From contig VDFB02344338.1 in the NCBI GenBank assembly GCA_007258455.2, positions 29,006 to 93,005 on the forward strand: a DNA stretch of 64,000 nt, read 5' to 3'. Under the pieces are notes generated by a model. The model was not told the DNA's origin, ran no database searches, and was given only the letters and a program-made list of their open reading frames with translations. Positions 12,540-22,810 of the stretch are shown here, piece by piece (position 1 is the stretch's first letter; each line of letters opens with the position of its first letter). A program made the position numbers and the translations under genes. Origin of the DNA: Sequoia sempervirens. Lineage: Eukaryota > Streptophyta > Pinopsida > Cupressales > Cupressaceae.

Positions 12540-12960
12540 CCAACTGCCTCCGGATGCATTGATCCATTTTTCATCTCCCTACTTGTAAATGGTTTTAAGC
12601 TGAGCAATTGTGTTATAGATTATGATGCATCTGATAATGTGATGCCCGCCAAAGTAGCCACTACTTTAGGCCTAGAACTGACCAAAAATTTCAGCCGTTG
12701 TTTCTCCATGGAGAACAAACAAGTGTCATTGATCGACCAAATCAAAGATGCGCAATACGCATTCGATGCATACCTAGAGAAGAAAATAAAAATGACGGTC
12801 CTTGTGGCCGATGTACCAGCATCTTACAAAATCCTCCTCGGACGCAATTTTTGTAAAGATGTTGGAGGAGAACTAAGCATGGATATGTCTAAAGCCAGAA
12901 TACCTGTAAAAGGTGTGATGCAAAAATTGATCCATGAAAAAGAGTCAAAGTTTTTAGTAA
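12540..12960 (+). pseudogene. Retropepsin domain of element A (broken)
   Basis: In the same frame as gag, a substrate-facing strand leads to V-I-D-Y-D-A-S-D-N-V-M-P, the place where an aspartic protease carries its D-S/T-G triplet. Here the glycine is lost, so the active site is damaged. The later I-L-L-G-R-N segment (about 12825-12850) matches the family's conserved C-terminal loop. The enzyme would cleave the Gag-Pol polyprotein. The frame stays open from here to the TGA at 13224. Confidence 0.75.
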
Positions 12961-13179
12961 CCCAATTAGATGACTCCAGAGCTCAGATCCTGTTCGAATC
13001 CTTAGGCGTGGGAACTTACTATCTACAAACAAATGAGGTGGGTGATTCCTCAACTCGAAATGAGTCAGAAAATGATGATATTTCCTCCACTTCAAATGAA
13101 TTGTCATCAGGCGATTTGTCTATCTCTGATCACGAATCCTCATCAGATGATGAAGCTCCAGACTTCGACACTGTTAGCC

Positions 13180-13622
13180 TTGGTGATCCCAATGGTGTCT
13201 GGTTACTTGAATTTGATGGTAGCTGATCTTCGACTGTTTCTAGAGTAGGAATGGTTTTTATTTCCCCCACAGGAAAAATTTTCCCTTTCTCTTTCAAGTT
13301 ACAATTTGATAACACTAATAACATCGCCGAATATGAGGCCCTGTTATTGGGAATGCAAGTTGCACTAAAGAAAGGTATAAAAAATATCCATGCACAAGGT
13401 GATGTTGAGTTGATAGTATGTCAAGTAAGGAATCTATATCAAACAAAGAATGATAGACTCAAGCACTATCGTAATCTAGTATGGAATTCTATTGAGGAAT
13501 TCAAAGCTTTTGATATATATGTTGTCCCTAGAGAATATAATACTAGAGTTGATTCTTTAGCAATATTTTCCATGCTCTTGGTACCACATAAAGACTTTTC
13601 AAGGTTCTACCTACACCATTGA
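13180..13622 (+). pseudogene. Extra RNase H domain located between protease and RT
   Basis: Still in the gag-protease frame, after a Ser/Asp/Glu-rich linker, comes a full RNase H fold signature: LEFDGS (13206-13223), I-A-E-Y-E-A-L-L-L-G, Q-G-D-V-E-L-I-V and R-V-D-S-L-A. These hold the D, E, D, D catalytic positions, all retained. A TGA at 13224 and another at 13620 break it. The domain type resembles the additional RNase H of Tat-clade elements, which in the arrangement I know best lies after the RT-linked RNase H; here it precedes RT. It would degrade the RNA strand of the RNA:DNA hybrid. Confidence 0.75.
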
Positions 13623-14023
13623 GTTGGTTTTCCGCCCAAGTGTCCCTAATAATTCAAAGAACTGGAAAATTTTCAATGATGATCATTAGATCATTGCCTT
13701 TCTGGAGAAAGCAAAGAACTTTGATGAGTTGTACTTCAAAGGTAGTGATTCTCCATCTCGAGAATCTGTGTCAAATATGGACCCTGTTACAGGTGAAGAA
13801 TACTTGCAACTTAGAGGGAATAAGATCCCCAAAGGTTTAGTATCCTTAGAAAATATTTTTGACAAGCATGATCGCTACGTTAAAAAGCAACTCTCAGATT
13901 CTAACTCATCTAATGAAGTGGAACAAATCAATTTGGGAACTGAAGCTAACCCCAAGATGGTGAACATCAGCAAATTGCACAGCCGAAGAAAGAAGACAGT
14001 TTGCTTAGTTACTACAAGAGTAT
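13623..14023 (+). pseudogene. Linker region of pol, element A (frameshifted)
   Basis: A recognisable pre-RT linker continues in two other frames (frame of 13619 briefly, then 13729-13985), with the segment L-R-G-N-K-I-P-K-G-L-V-S-L-E and further on I-N-L-G-T-E. At least two indels separate it from the upstream RNase H and the downstream RT. No catalytic role is known for this linker. Confidence 0.6.
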
Positions 14024-14945
14024 ATGGATGTCTTAGCATATTTGTATGAAGATCTAAAACAATTTCGGCCCAAAGAAGTGCAACATGATATTCCTCTTAA
14101 GGCCGGAGCTTTGCCTTACAAACAAAAGCAGAGGCAGTACAATCCCAAGATTTATGGAACAATTCTGGCAGAAGTTCAAAAGATGCTAAATGCACGGATA
14201 ATATTCCCTATCAATCATTCAACATGGATAGCTAATATCGTTCACGTTCGTAAGAAGAAAGGTGAAATACACATTTGTGTAGATTTCAGAAATCTAAATT
14301 AGTTGTCACTCAAAGACAATTATCCCCTTCCAGCGATGGACCAAGTCCTGCAAAACATAATCAAATCCGAAATGCTCTCTATGCTGGACAAATTTTCTAG
14401 TTACAATCAAGTTGAAGTTAATTCCAATGATTAGCACAAAACTGCTTTCACAATGCCATGGGGAACCTTTACATATTGCAGGATGCCTTTTGGTTTGATC
14501 GATGCTAGTGCCACGTTCCAACGTGCCATGGATCTCGCCTTCCGCGATGTGATGGGTAAGTTCATCATGGTGTATCTTGATGATCTCACAATTTTCTCTA
14601 AGCAACGTCATGAACATTTCTACCATTTGAGGAAAATTCTTGAGAGATGTCATCAGCATGGTATTTCCCTAAATCCCAAGAAGTCAAATTTTGGGGTGAC
14701 GGAAGGTAAAATTCTTGGTCACGTCGTATCTATAGAGGGAATCAAGATTGACTTGGAAAGGGTCAATGGAATTAAATATCTCACCCTGTCGCCAAGCAAG
14801 AAGGAAGTCCATTCCTTCTTTGGCAAGGTAAACTTCTTAAGGAGGTTTCTCCTGGACTTTGCTGAAAAGACTCGTCATATTGTAAATATGATGAAGTGTA
14901 ACACCACATTTCATTGGACAACAGAAGGGAAAGCAACGTTCGATG
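14024..14945 (+). pseudogene. Reverse transcriptase of element A (broken)
   Basis: This is the Ty3/gypsy RT in a single frame with TAG stops at 14300 and 14432. Landmarks in order: R-K-K-K-G-E-I-H-I-C-V-D-F-R-N-L-N (palm, first catalytic Asp), S-L-K-D-N-Y-P-L-P, the W-G-T-F-T-Y-C-R-M-P-F-G-L segment, then V-Y-L-D-D (14570-14584), which is the catalytic YxDD box and is intact. The thumb/connection follows with L-G-H-V-V and F-F-G-K-V-N-F-L-R-R-F. The enzyme would copy the element RNA into cDNA inside the particle. The reading frame then shifts by one near 14950. Confidence 0.88.
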
Positions 14946-14949
14946 ATAT

Positions 14950-15366
14950 CAAGGAGGCCATTGCTACGTGCTTGTGTTGGTCTGTCCCAACTACACCAAA
15001 GATTTTATCATGTACAGTTATGCTTCTGAGCATACACTCTCAACAATCTTGGTGCAGGAAAACAATGAAGGCTTTGAATCTCCCATTGAATTCATGAGCT
15101 GCCCCTTGAAGAATTATGAGCTGAAATACTCTCAAATGGAGAAGCATGCTTTTGTAGTTGTCAAAGTTGTTAAGCATTTTCGGTTCTATATTCTAAATAG
15201 CCATGTCAAGGTTCTAGTCCTAGATTTGACTGTTAAGTCTATCCTAACACAATAGGAATTTGGAACAAAAAGAGGCAATTATATTTCCAAAATTCGGGAA
15301 TACGATCTGGAAATCAAACCCACTAAGTTGATACGTGGACGTGGACTTTCTCAGCTTATCACTTAA
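14950..15366 (+). pseudogene. RT-linked RNase H of element A (degenerate)
   Basis: Immediately after RT, in the next frame, comes the usual gypsy RNase H scaffold: I-M-Y-S-Y-A-S-E-H-T, then P-L-K-N-Y-E-L-K-Y-S-Q-M-E-K and F-R-F-Y-I-L. The first strand has Y-A where an active enzyme carries its first catalytic Asp. Loss of activity in this copy while a second RNase H is retained is known from Tat-clade elements and is reminiscent of the retroviral connection domain. Stops at 15253 (TAG) and 15364 (TAA). Confidence 0.7.
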
Positions 15367-15420
15367 AATAATCCAGATAAGGAAATTTCAGAGGATGAAG
15401 AAGTTTCAAATGATGAAGAG

Positions 15421-16730
15421 GTGGATCCAAGTACACTTCCAATGGTGTTGTTTGTTAGCACCACTGATGAATGGTATTCCAATATCGCCCATTTCCTCAC
15501 ATATGGGGAATGTCCCGATCACTTGACCCCAAAAGAAAAGAGAACCATCAAGCTAAAATCAACAAACTTTGTCTTATGGGACAATGGTTTGTACAATAAT
15601 GCAATGGATGGGACTTTTCTTCGATCTGTTGATAAGGAACAACAACAAAAATTGTTGAAGTCATATCATGACTTGGAATGTGGTGGACATTTCTTAGCAT
15701 TGGTAACTGCTCACAAGATCCTACGAGTGAAATATTACTGGCCCACACTTTTTCAGGACACGTACTCTTCGATGCGTAAGTGTGAATTGTGTCAACAGTT
15801 CGTTGGCCGACCCAGATTGGCATCCTTTCCATTGAAACTTGTTGTGATTGAAGAACCTTTCCAGTAGTAGGGAATCAACTTTATAGGTGTACTTAATCCA
15901 TCGTCAAGTGCAGGGAACATCTATGTCTTGACTGCTACTGACTATTTCACCAAGTGGGTGGAAGCGATACCTACTAAGCGTGCTACTTCTGAAGTGGTGT
16001 GCAATTTCTTGAAGGAAAACATTATTTCCAAGTTTGGTGTTCTGAACAAGATCGTTGCTAACAATGCTTCTGCCTTCTTGTCCAAAGAGATTACTGAGTT
16101 TTGTTTCAAACATGACATAACTTTGTCACATTCTTCTAACTATTATCTAAAAGATAATGGTCAGGCGAAATCTAGCAACAAAAATTTGGTGACTATCATC
16201 CGTAAGCTGGTAGACGAGAATCAACATTTATGGAACAAGGCCTTGTTCGATGCTTTGTGGGCAGACAGGATAACTCCAAAGCGGGCAATCGACATGTCTA
16301 CCTTTCAACTCTTTTACAGGTTGAATGCCAAGATTCCTATAACTTTGGAACTCCCAACCCTCAAATTGGCTAAAGCTATAGAGGATGAGACATTTGACAA
16401 CTCTGTTGATAAGTGTATTATGTATCTCTCTGAATTGGAAGAGAACCAGGTTCAAGTTGTTGACCGTATTGTGGAACACTAGGACCAAGTAAAGAAGCTT
16501 TTTGACAAAAAGGCCAAGTCTCAAGAATTTCAAATTAGTGACCTCGTTCTCCTTTGGGACAAATGAAGAGAACCAAAAGGTATGCACGGAAAATTTGACT
16601 CACTATGGACAGGACCTTTCCAAATACATCAACTGCATGGTGAGAACAGTTTCCTGTTAGCATACGGAGACAGAATGCCATTTTCCCTTCCTCACAGCAG
16701 GAAACATCTCAAGCACTTTACATAGTAAAG
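15421..16730 (+). pseudogene. Integrase of element A (broken, catalytic residues altered)
   Basis: The N-terminal zinc-binding part is clear (Y-H-D-L-E-C-G-G-H, then C-E-L-C near 15780-15795). The core begins T-A-T-D-Y-F-T-K-W-V-E (first Asp present). The second catalytic position reads V-A-N-N-A-S (Asp replaced by Asn) and the third G-Q-A-K-S-S (Glu replaced by Lys), so two of the three D,D,E residues are gone. Stops include a TAG-TAG doublet at 15865-15870, TAG at 16480 and TGA at 16564. The C-terminal G-K-F-D-S-L-W-T-G-P-F motif is still readable near 16585-16620. No chromodomain is seen. Confidence 0.85.
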
Positions 16731-16910
16731 TAATTGGCATTGGTATGTAAATACTTTTTATTTTGAAGTCCTTTGAGTCTTTATGTTTTACATCATCATC
16801 GTCATTGCCTGACTCTATGCCCAATGGATAAAGGAACTTGAATTCCAAATTTCTTCTCCCTTTATTCATTTCAAAGAACGGTTGAAGGAAGATCCCCAGC
16901 AGGAGCCAAT

Positions 16911-17134
16911 TGTTATCACAGAATCTAGCAGCGCTCGTTCCACGGATAACCCCCCCACTTTGTAAGTATTGCGTACATTGTGTAATTACTTCATTTATTT
17001 AACTATAGCTTCTGTCATCAGTAAGAAGGGCGCCTCCCCTTTCTGAGAGGAGAGATTTCTATCTCACATAGTTGTGGCTGAAGTTCTAGTTGTGTAATCT
17101 ATTGAAAATTTGATTACATAATTTTCACCCAACA
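16911..17134 (+). repeat. 3' LTR of element A
   Basis: A 224-bp copy of 10436-10659. It is preceded by a purine-rich stretch (about 16875-16891) that may be the polypurine tract. Confidence 0.92.
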
Positions 17135-17139
17135 AATTG
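17135..17139. repeat. Target-site duplication (right) of element A
   Basis: AATTG, matching 10431-10435. Confidence 0.9.
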
Positions 17140-17729
17140 GTAGCCATGCCTCAAAGGATGATATTGAAAATATCACTGTAGGGGGTGCACACCAATAAAA
17201 TAAATCTCATAAAGCATGCATGGAGAAGGGTGCATGTGTGGATGCACAAATGGATAGGTGATATGCCCCCCTTAAAATATTAGCATATTTACTAAGTTGA
17301 TATTTTATGGAAAAGGAGGGAAGAAATGAGATAGGGGATTCTCAAGAAGGATTTAGAAATGTGAAACACTATGTCACTTGTGACACAATGAGTCAACAGG
17401 TGCATCAAAAAATGGAAGAGTGATGACATCAAATTCAAGAAGTTGTATTTTATCACCCAATGCCTGAAATTCATTGGTGGAATGATCGATCACTTGATGA
17501 TATGCACAAAAAGAAGGATTTGTTTGATCATCTTTATGAAATTTATTACATGTTGGACCTAAGGAAGAGTAATCAAGTGGGATTTGAGAAGCCTAAAAAG
17601 AATGTACTCTTACTTAAATAGAGGATGAGGAGCAATATTTTCTCTGGTGAAGAAAGTTTTGACTACTCACAAGAGGAAGATAGATACATCAAATGATGGA
17701 AGAGGGGGTGCAGACAAAAGAGAAGGCTT
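17140..17729 (-). other. Outer element, 3' non-coding part
   Basis: Outer-element sequence between its G-patch relic and the insertion point of A. Together with 9674-10435 it gives about 1.35 kb of non-coding 3' region, comparable with the 1.4 kb in element B. Confidence 0.5.
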
Positions 17730-18441
17730 GTAACCTAAACCCTATTTAGAAAAGGGTGGTGTAAGATTCACAAGAAGCTTATCTCCTTGCTCCATGCAAC
17801 CTAAACCATTACCATTGTATCCAAGTTTAGTAATAATTTTGAATACAAGAACATAGTGTGTCCCCAAATTAGATGGAGGAGAAGTGGCCATATTACTAAT
17901 CTTGTCTAAATGAGAATTATGATCACTTTTTGAAGAAGAAACAACAAAAGTGACATGAGAAGAAGAATCAATTCTTTTGCAAGAACGTAGATCCTTGTTG
18001 ACCATTGAGATATTAGGATGAAGAGGGTCAATTTTAGATTCAGTCAGTCTATGAGGTTGCATGTGAAAGCTAAAGATCCCCCATTATCACCAAGATGTTT
18101 ATTAGAAGAAGGAACATCATCCTAGAATGATGATGTTTGGGAATTTGTCAAATTAGAAGAAGTTGTAATAGTAGATTTGAGTTGCTTAGAAGAAATAGAT
18201 TATACAAATGAAACAAAGGACCTCTTTGAGATTTCAAGTTCAGATTGTGAGATTTTTTATTCTCCAATAAAGGAGGGTGTAAAAGATAGTGAACCTCAAT
18301 CATCACCAAAATATGCACTTGAAGGCAAAGCACCATTATGATTATCACTATTGTTGGAAGCGATGAATAGTGGGTGAGTTTTTTTTTGAAGGAACCAAGT
18401 TACTAAGAGACTTAGAAACAAGAGGTTGATATCTGGATTTT
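17730..18441 (-). pseudogene. G-patch-like domain of outer element (broken)
   Basis: On the minus strand the frame reads I-I-T-K-L-G-Y-N-G-N-G-L-G followed, after a stop, by G-L-G-Y (17730-17741). This spacing of Gly and aromatic residues is the G-patch pattern, and the same module lies after the protease in element B. Upstream in the same sense the frame continues to the insertion point of B, where it joins the protease half at 25657 onward without loss. G-patch domains bind RNA or RNA helicases. The role in the element is unknown. Confidence 0.6.
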
Positions 18442-18446
18442 GCTTG
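18442..18446. repeat. Target-site duplication (left) of element B
   Basis: GCTTG, repeated at 25652-25656. Confidence 0.9.
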
Positions 18447-18651
18447 TGTAGTGTCAGAAAATGTACTCCTTTACATTTTCACACTATGTTTGGGTCCCTT
18501 AATTAAATGGACTTAATTGAGCCTCCAATTTCCTAAATTTTACATTTGCAAGCCTAATTAATTACAATTTCCAAAAGGGGAGTTGTGATTTAATTAATGC
18601 ATTTACCATTATTAACACCAAGAAATGAATAGGTCCTAATTATTTAGGTTA

Positions 18652-18681
18652 GGATCCATTCGCCCTTGGGTGAATGGGTCC
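18652..18681. repeat. Hairpin motif copy 1 (element B)
   Basis: A 30-bp imperfect palindrome with core CCATTCGCCCTTGGGTGAAT: the arms pair around a central TT. Four other copies lie at 19462, 20331, 24408 and 25226. Confidence 0.75.
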
Positions 18682-18797
18682 CCCTTAAGACTCAAATTCA
18701 AATTTTAAACATGTTTTTGGCAGCATCTTAAGGTCCTAAATTCAAGGTTTAAGTGTCATCTTGTAATGTTTAATTTTTGGGAAATTAAAAAATTGTC

Positions 18798-18804
18798 TAT
18801 AAAA
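18798..18804 (+). promoter_or_regulatory. TATA box in 5' LTR of element B
   Basis: TATAAAA inside CTATAAAAGCAAGG, also conserved in the 3' LTR at 24555-24561. Transcription of the element would start a few tens of bases downstream. Confidence 0.6.
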
Positions 18805-19461
18805 GCAAGGTCGTTTTATCAATTCAAATCCTAGATTTTCAAGAGCATTCATTCAAAATTCACAAGAGCTAAGATTATTGTCAAAGGTGTACAAGGGAAA
18901 ATTTCTCAAGTATTTGGTGCAACATTTAATATCTCAAGCATCATGTCAAAGTTATCAACCATCATGCATGTTTTTGGACCTAACATTGTGACGTAGGTTT
19001 CAACCATTCAAGTCATATTTCAAGCATCAAGATCAACATCCAATCAAGCCATTCATACAAGACCAAGACCTTGGAGAGATCTACTAAGTTGCAGTCCTTC
19101 AAGGGTTTCAAATCAAAATTTTGGTGAGTTGCAACATATCAATTGTTCATTCATCATTCCTTTCATATTTCATTGTTTCAATTCAAGGTTTAATTACCAA
19201 AATAGGGTTTGACCAAGGCAAACCCCCATTCACCAAAAACAAACATTTTTCCCTCTTATGTTTGGTTTGCAAATCTTAGGTTGAAGAAGGATTGAAGATC
19301 TCTTAAAGTGCAAAATTGGAAAAGTTGTCAAAGTTGTCATCAAGCCACGAAAACTCACCTACATGATTTATTTTCAAACTTTTAACTATGAAATCTGAAG
19401 AATTTGGGAGTGCAGACATAGGACCATAGGATCGAGAAATTGACTTTAGAAAGCCCTACAA

Positions 19462-19491
19462 AGACCCATTCGCCCTTGGGAAATTCAGTCT
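19462..19491. repeat. Hairpin motif copy 2 (element B)
   Basis: Same motif, with the right arm diverged (TTGGGAAATTCAGTC). Confidence 0.6.
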
Positions 19492-19890
19492 TGAAGGACA
19501 CTCAACAACAACATTTTGATGACAGGTGCAAAAATACTAAACCATCTCATATATGTTTGAAAGTTGCAAGTTTCATTAGATTAAGGTTTAATCTTGTGAT
19601 TTTGTGTGTTACTTTGCATTTTTGGGTTTATTTACTATTTTTAATATTTCTCCCAAAAGTGTTGTTTCAGCAGATCTATCATGCCCTACATCATAATGAA
19701 AACAACAAGAAATCCTTCAAGGATGAATCACCTAAGGGCTGAAAGTCAACCTTGGCTTAAGGGATCTCTTTTTCCTAATGAGATAGTGGGAAATAGGTGC
19801 ATTATAACCCATTTTTCCCTTTCTATTTATAGTAAAATTGGTGAACCCCCCACTCCATTTCATACAAACATATTTCCCTTTATTTCATTT

Positions 19891-19907
19891 TGGTGAACCT
19901 GACATTC
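19891..19907 (+). other. Primer-binding site of element B
   Basis: TGGTGAACCTGACATTC starts three bases after the LTR. The outer element has TGGTGAACCCAACATAGC at the equivalent place. It does not match the initiator-Met site TGGTATCAGAGC; the priming tRNA is unassigned. Confidence 0.55.
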
Positions 19908-20330
19908 TTGCACTATAGACTTTCTGATTTGGAGTCCATTCAAACCCTAGATTTAGGATTTGCATTACTTTGCATTGCATTGCATTGATTTGCATCTCAT
20001 TTAGGGTTGTTCACTTGCATTAGTTTTCATCTCATTTAGGGTTTTAGGCTTGCATTTTGCATGCTTTAAAATCTGAAAAATAAAAAAAATGCATTAATTT
20101 TTCATAGTATTTACATGTTAGTGTATGCTCACTCATTCAAATTCAAAAATTAAGTCAAAATTGAATTTAAAAAAGTGTCATATTATTCATCATTTTTCAT
20201 TAATTTCACTTGCATTAGGTCACTTAAATTCGGAAAAAATTGTCACAGAAACCACAATCTGAGACCTAGAATAGAGAACACATAATACAACTCAAAAATT
20301 GCAATTTTCATTTTTAAAAATACTGTACAA

Positions 20331-20360
20331 GGACCCATTCACCCTTGGGTGAATGAGTCC
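20331..20360. repeat. Hairpin motif copy 3 (leader of element B)
   Basis: The best-paired copy, core CCATTCACCCTTGGGTGAAT, placed between primer site and ORF, where retroelement packaging or dimerisation signals lie. Confidence 0.75.
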
Positions 20361-20752
20361 TTGAGGGCCTTTCAAAACCATCTTTTTCTGGGCATTTTTG
20401 TGGTCCTCTGCACTTCCCAGATCCACTTGTAAACCAATGTTTCAGTATGGAAATTTTCAGAAATATTTGATTTATGCATTAGGTCTAGTCATCCATTTAG
20501 TTTAGGCATTACAAATTGAAAAAAATAATAAATAAATTTTTCATTTCAAATATGTAGAGAAATTAGTACATCATGTTTTCATTACAAAAGTCTCTTGTTA
20601 TCATACTTCATGTTCTATTTTTAGATTTTTTTGAATACTCTAAGAAATTGTTGTTACAAACATATGAATATGAAATCCTTTCACCTCTTTTCTTGTTTTT
20701 CATTGATCCCTCTCTTGTGTGTTAAACTAACTTAGTGAAAGAGATTACAATC

Positions 20753-22093
20753 ATGGACAATCATGACAATTAAGTTTGTTTTTCTTCCAATATCTCTAAT
20801 ATTTGTGAAGAATATAATTTGGTGTTAGAGGAACCCATCATTGAGAGCCATGAGAACCCTATTTGTTTCTCTTCTCCAACTTGGGAAAACATTATTGAAC
20901 AAGAGAATGCCATCATTTATAAGCAAGAAAATCATAGTTTTTCTTCTCTAGATACCTCCCCTACTTGGGATGAAGATATTTTAGAAGATCCGACCATTGA
21001 ATGTCATGAAAATCTCATTTGCTCCTCTCCTAAAAACTCCCCTACTATGGAAGATATCATGGTGCAAGAGGATGATAGCATTGATACATGTCTTTCAAAC
21101 AATAGTAATGTGGCTTCCTTAGATGAAGACAGTGAGGTGACATTAGACTCCCCTTCGCTAAAAGATCATCAAAATAAGGGTAAGTTTGTTGAGGTTGTGA
21201 ACATTAGATCTCCCTTGATTATTAGATCTCCTGAGAGTCCTCTAATCATTAGACCTCCTACAAGTCCTTTAATTATTGGACCTCCCAAGTCATCTCTTGA
21301 GCCACTTACCATTTATCCACCCTCACACCAACACCAAGTTCAAAATAATCTTGTGCTTATCCTAAGATCACCTCAACACGATGTTTCACAACAACCAAAT
21401 TATAATACCGTTACTCATACATATAATACTAGAAACAATCAACAACCAAGAAAAACTCCAACATCCCTTCCATTACCTCAGCCATATCTCCCACCTACAC
21501 CTAATATCTTACAGTGTAGTGGAACAGAGTATGATCTTGTGGAACAAATCAAAAACACCCTTGCTAAGATTTCTTTATGGGATCTTATTCAAGCATCACC
21601 TAATTATCATAGCATGCTTCAAAATTCTTTACAAAAAGTTTTTATCCCTCCTAGTGCACAACCAAACAATGTAGTAGCCCTAATTCAAGGTATGAACTCA
21701 GTCAACTTAGACATTACATTCCATCAACATGAGTTACCTCCATTAGAAGTGCAAAAACAAAATGAGGCTTTCATGTTAATGGTTGTCATTAATAAGTGTG
21801 AGATAAAGAGAACTCTCATTGACAATGGTTTGGCTCTTATTGTGTGTAGTGTAGACCTTTTAGATAATGGAGTGGACAAGACTATGATTGAACTTGATTC
21901 TTTATCTATTCATGGATTTGATAATGTGGGAAAACAACCACTTGATGTGATAACATTTCCTATTAGAGTTGGAAGGGTCACATTGCAAACTCTTATCCAT
22001 GTCATGCCTGATAATATTTCATATAATATTCTCTTGGGTAGACCTTGGATTCATGAAATGAATGGGGCACCTTCAACTCTTCAGATCGTTTAA
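20753..22093 (+). pseudogene. Leader plus retropepsin domain of element B
   Basis: The open frame runs from 20774 to a TAA at 22091-22093; an ATG at 20753 in the same frame is cut off by a TAA at 20771, so the natural start is probably 20753 and the copy is broken near its N-terminus. The first half is acidic, with a twice-repeated E-x-P-x-I-E-x-H-E-N unit and a 9-residue S-P-L-I-I-R-x-P-x repeat (about 21210-21290). The second half is an aspartic protease: T-L-I-D-N-G (active site D-N-G, about 21810-21830) and I-L-L-G-R-P-W-I-H (about 22030-22055). Retropepsins process retroelement polyproteins. A frameshift near 22090 separates it from the G-patch part. Confidence 0.8.
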
Positions 22094-22810
22094 TGAAATA
22101 CGTCTATAACAAAATGGTTTATACAATCAAGGTTGACCCTAACCTTCAAAGTTGTTTGCACACTGAGAAAGACATAAAAATTCCTTTGAAAACATTGATA
22201 CCAACTTCAAAAGTAGAACCCATGCAAAAGGAACAAAAAAAGAACAATATTGAAAAAATCACAAAGCTATTGGATGATGATTGAGGTTCATTGGATTTCA
22301 CACCTACATTCATGAGAGAATACAAAACTACACACAAATTAGGAAAAGAGAAAGAAACTAACATAATATCAACACAAGCTGAGTCATCAAAAGCATGCGA
22401 GTCCATGACTTTTAGCAAAAAAGAGGAAACCAACACTTACACATCCACATATGAAGAGTGTGATTGTGAGAAACCACCAAATCCAAAAGAAATGAAAAAA
22501 CTTTATGGACAAGGTTATGAACTTTTGAAACAACTTGGTTATAGTGGAAAAGGGTGTGGTTCTAGAGAACAAGGCATTTATGTCCCTATAGAGCCTAAAA
22601 CACAAGAAAAAAACTAGTGGTCTTGGTTATTTTACTTTGAAAGAAACAAAAGCATCAAAAAGTCCCTCACTTAATATCAACACTCTTACAAACTATTCTT
22701 CTATGATAACTTTAACCTTGGTGCATTCTAAATTGATAAATACTACTTGTGGGAATATCTCATTGCATATGCATCAAATTGATACTTTGGCTACTCATTA
22801 TAATCAATAA
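22094..22810 (+). pseudogene. G-patch domain region of element B
   Basis: After the protease a shifted frame continues V-Y-T-I-K-V-D-P-N, then a TGA near 22282, and a Lys/Glu-rich linker leads to a G-patch: Y-G-Q-G-Y-E-L-L-K-Q-L-G-Y-S-G-K-G-C-G (about 22500-22560) ending, after a one-base slip in an A-run near 22610, in G-L-G-Y (22619-22630). The slipped frame stays open to the TAA at 22808. G-patches bind RNA or activate DEAH helicases; one is also found next to the protease in betaretroviruses. Three small breaks make this copy non-functional. Confidence 0.75.

Larger units (their letters stand above)
10436..17134 (+). mobile_element. Element A: decayed Ty3/gypsy retrotransposon with two RNase H domains
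   Basis: This 6.7-kb element has two 224-bp LTRs (TGTTATCACA...CACCCAACA), a perfect AATTG duplication and a primer site matching a tRNA-Arg 3' end. The internal order is gag, protease, RNase H, RT, RNase H, integrase. The extra RNase H relates it to the Tat clade of plant Ty3/gypsy elements, which carry an additional 'archaeal-type' RNase H. About 16 in-frame stops, some frame changes and altered protease and integrase catalytic residues show that it is dead. The LTRs differ at about 17 of 224 positions by eye (7-8%). It is inserted in the 3' region of the outer element. Confidence 0.92.
18447..19887 (+). repeat. 5' LTR of element B
   Basis: 1441 bp, TGTAGTGTCA...TTTATTTCA. It contains a TATA box (18798-18804) and two copies of a hairpin-forming motif (18652-18681 and 19462-19491). 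Confidence 0.9.
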
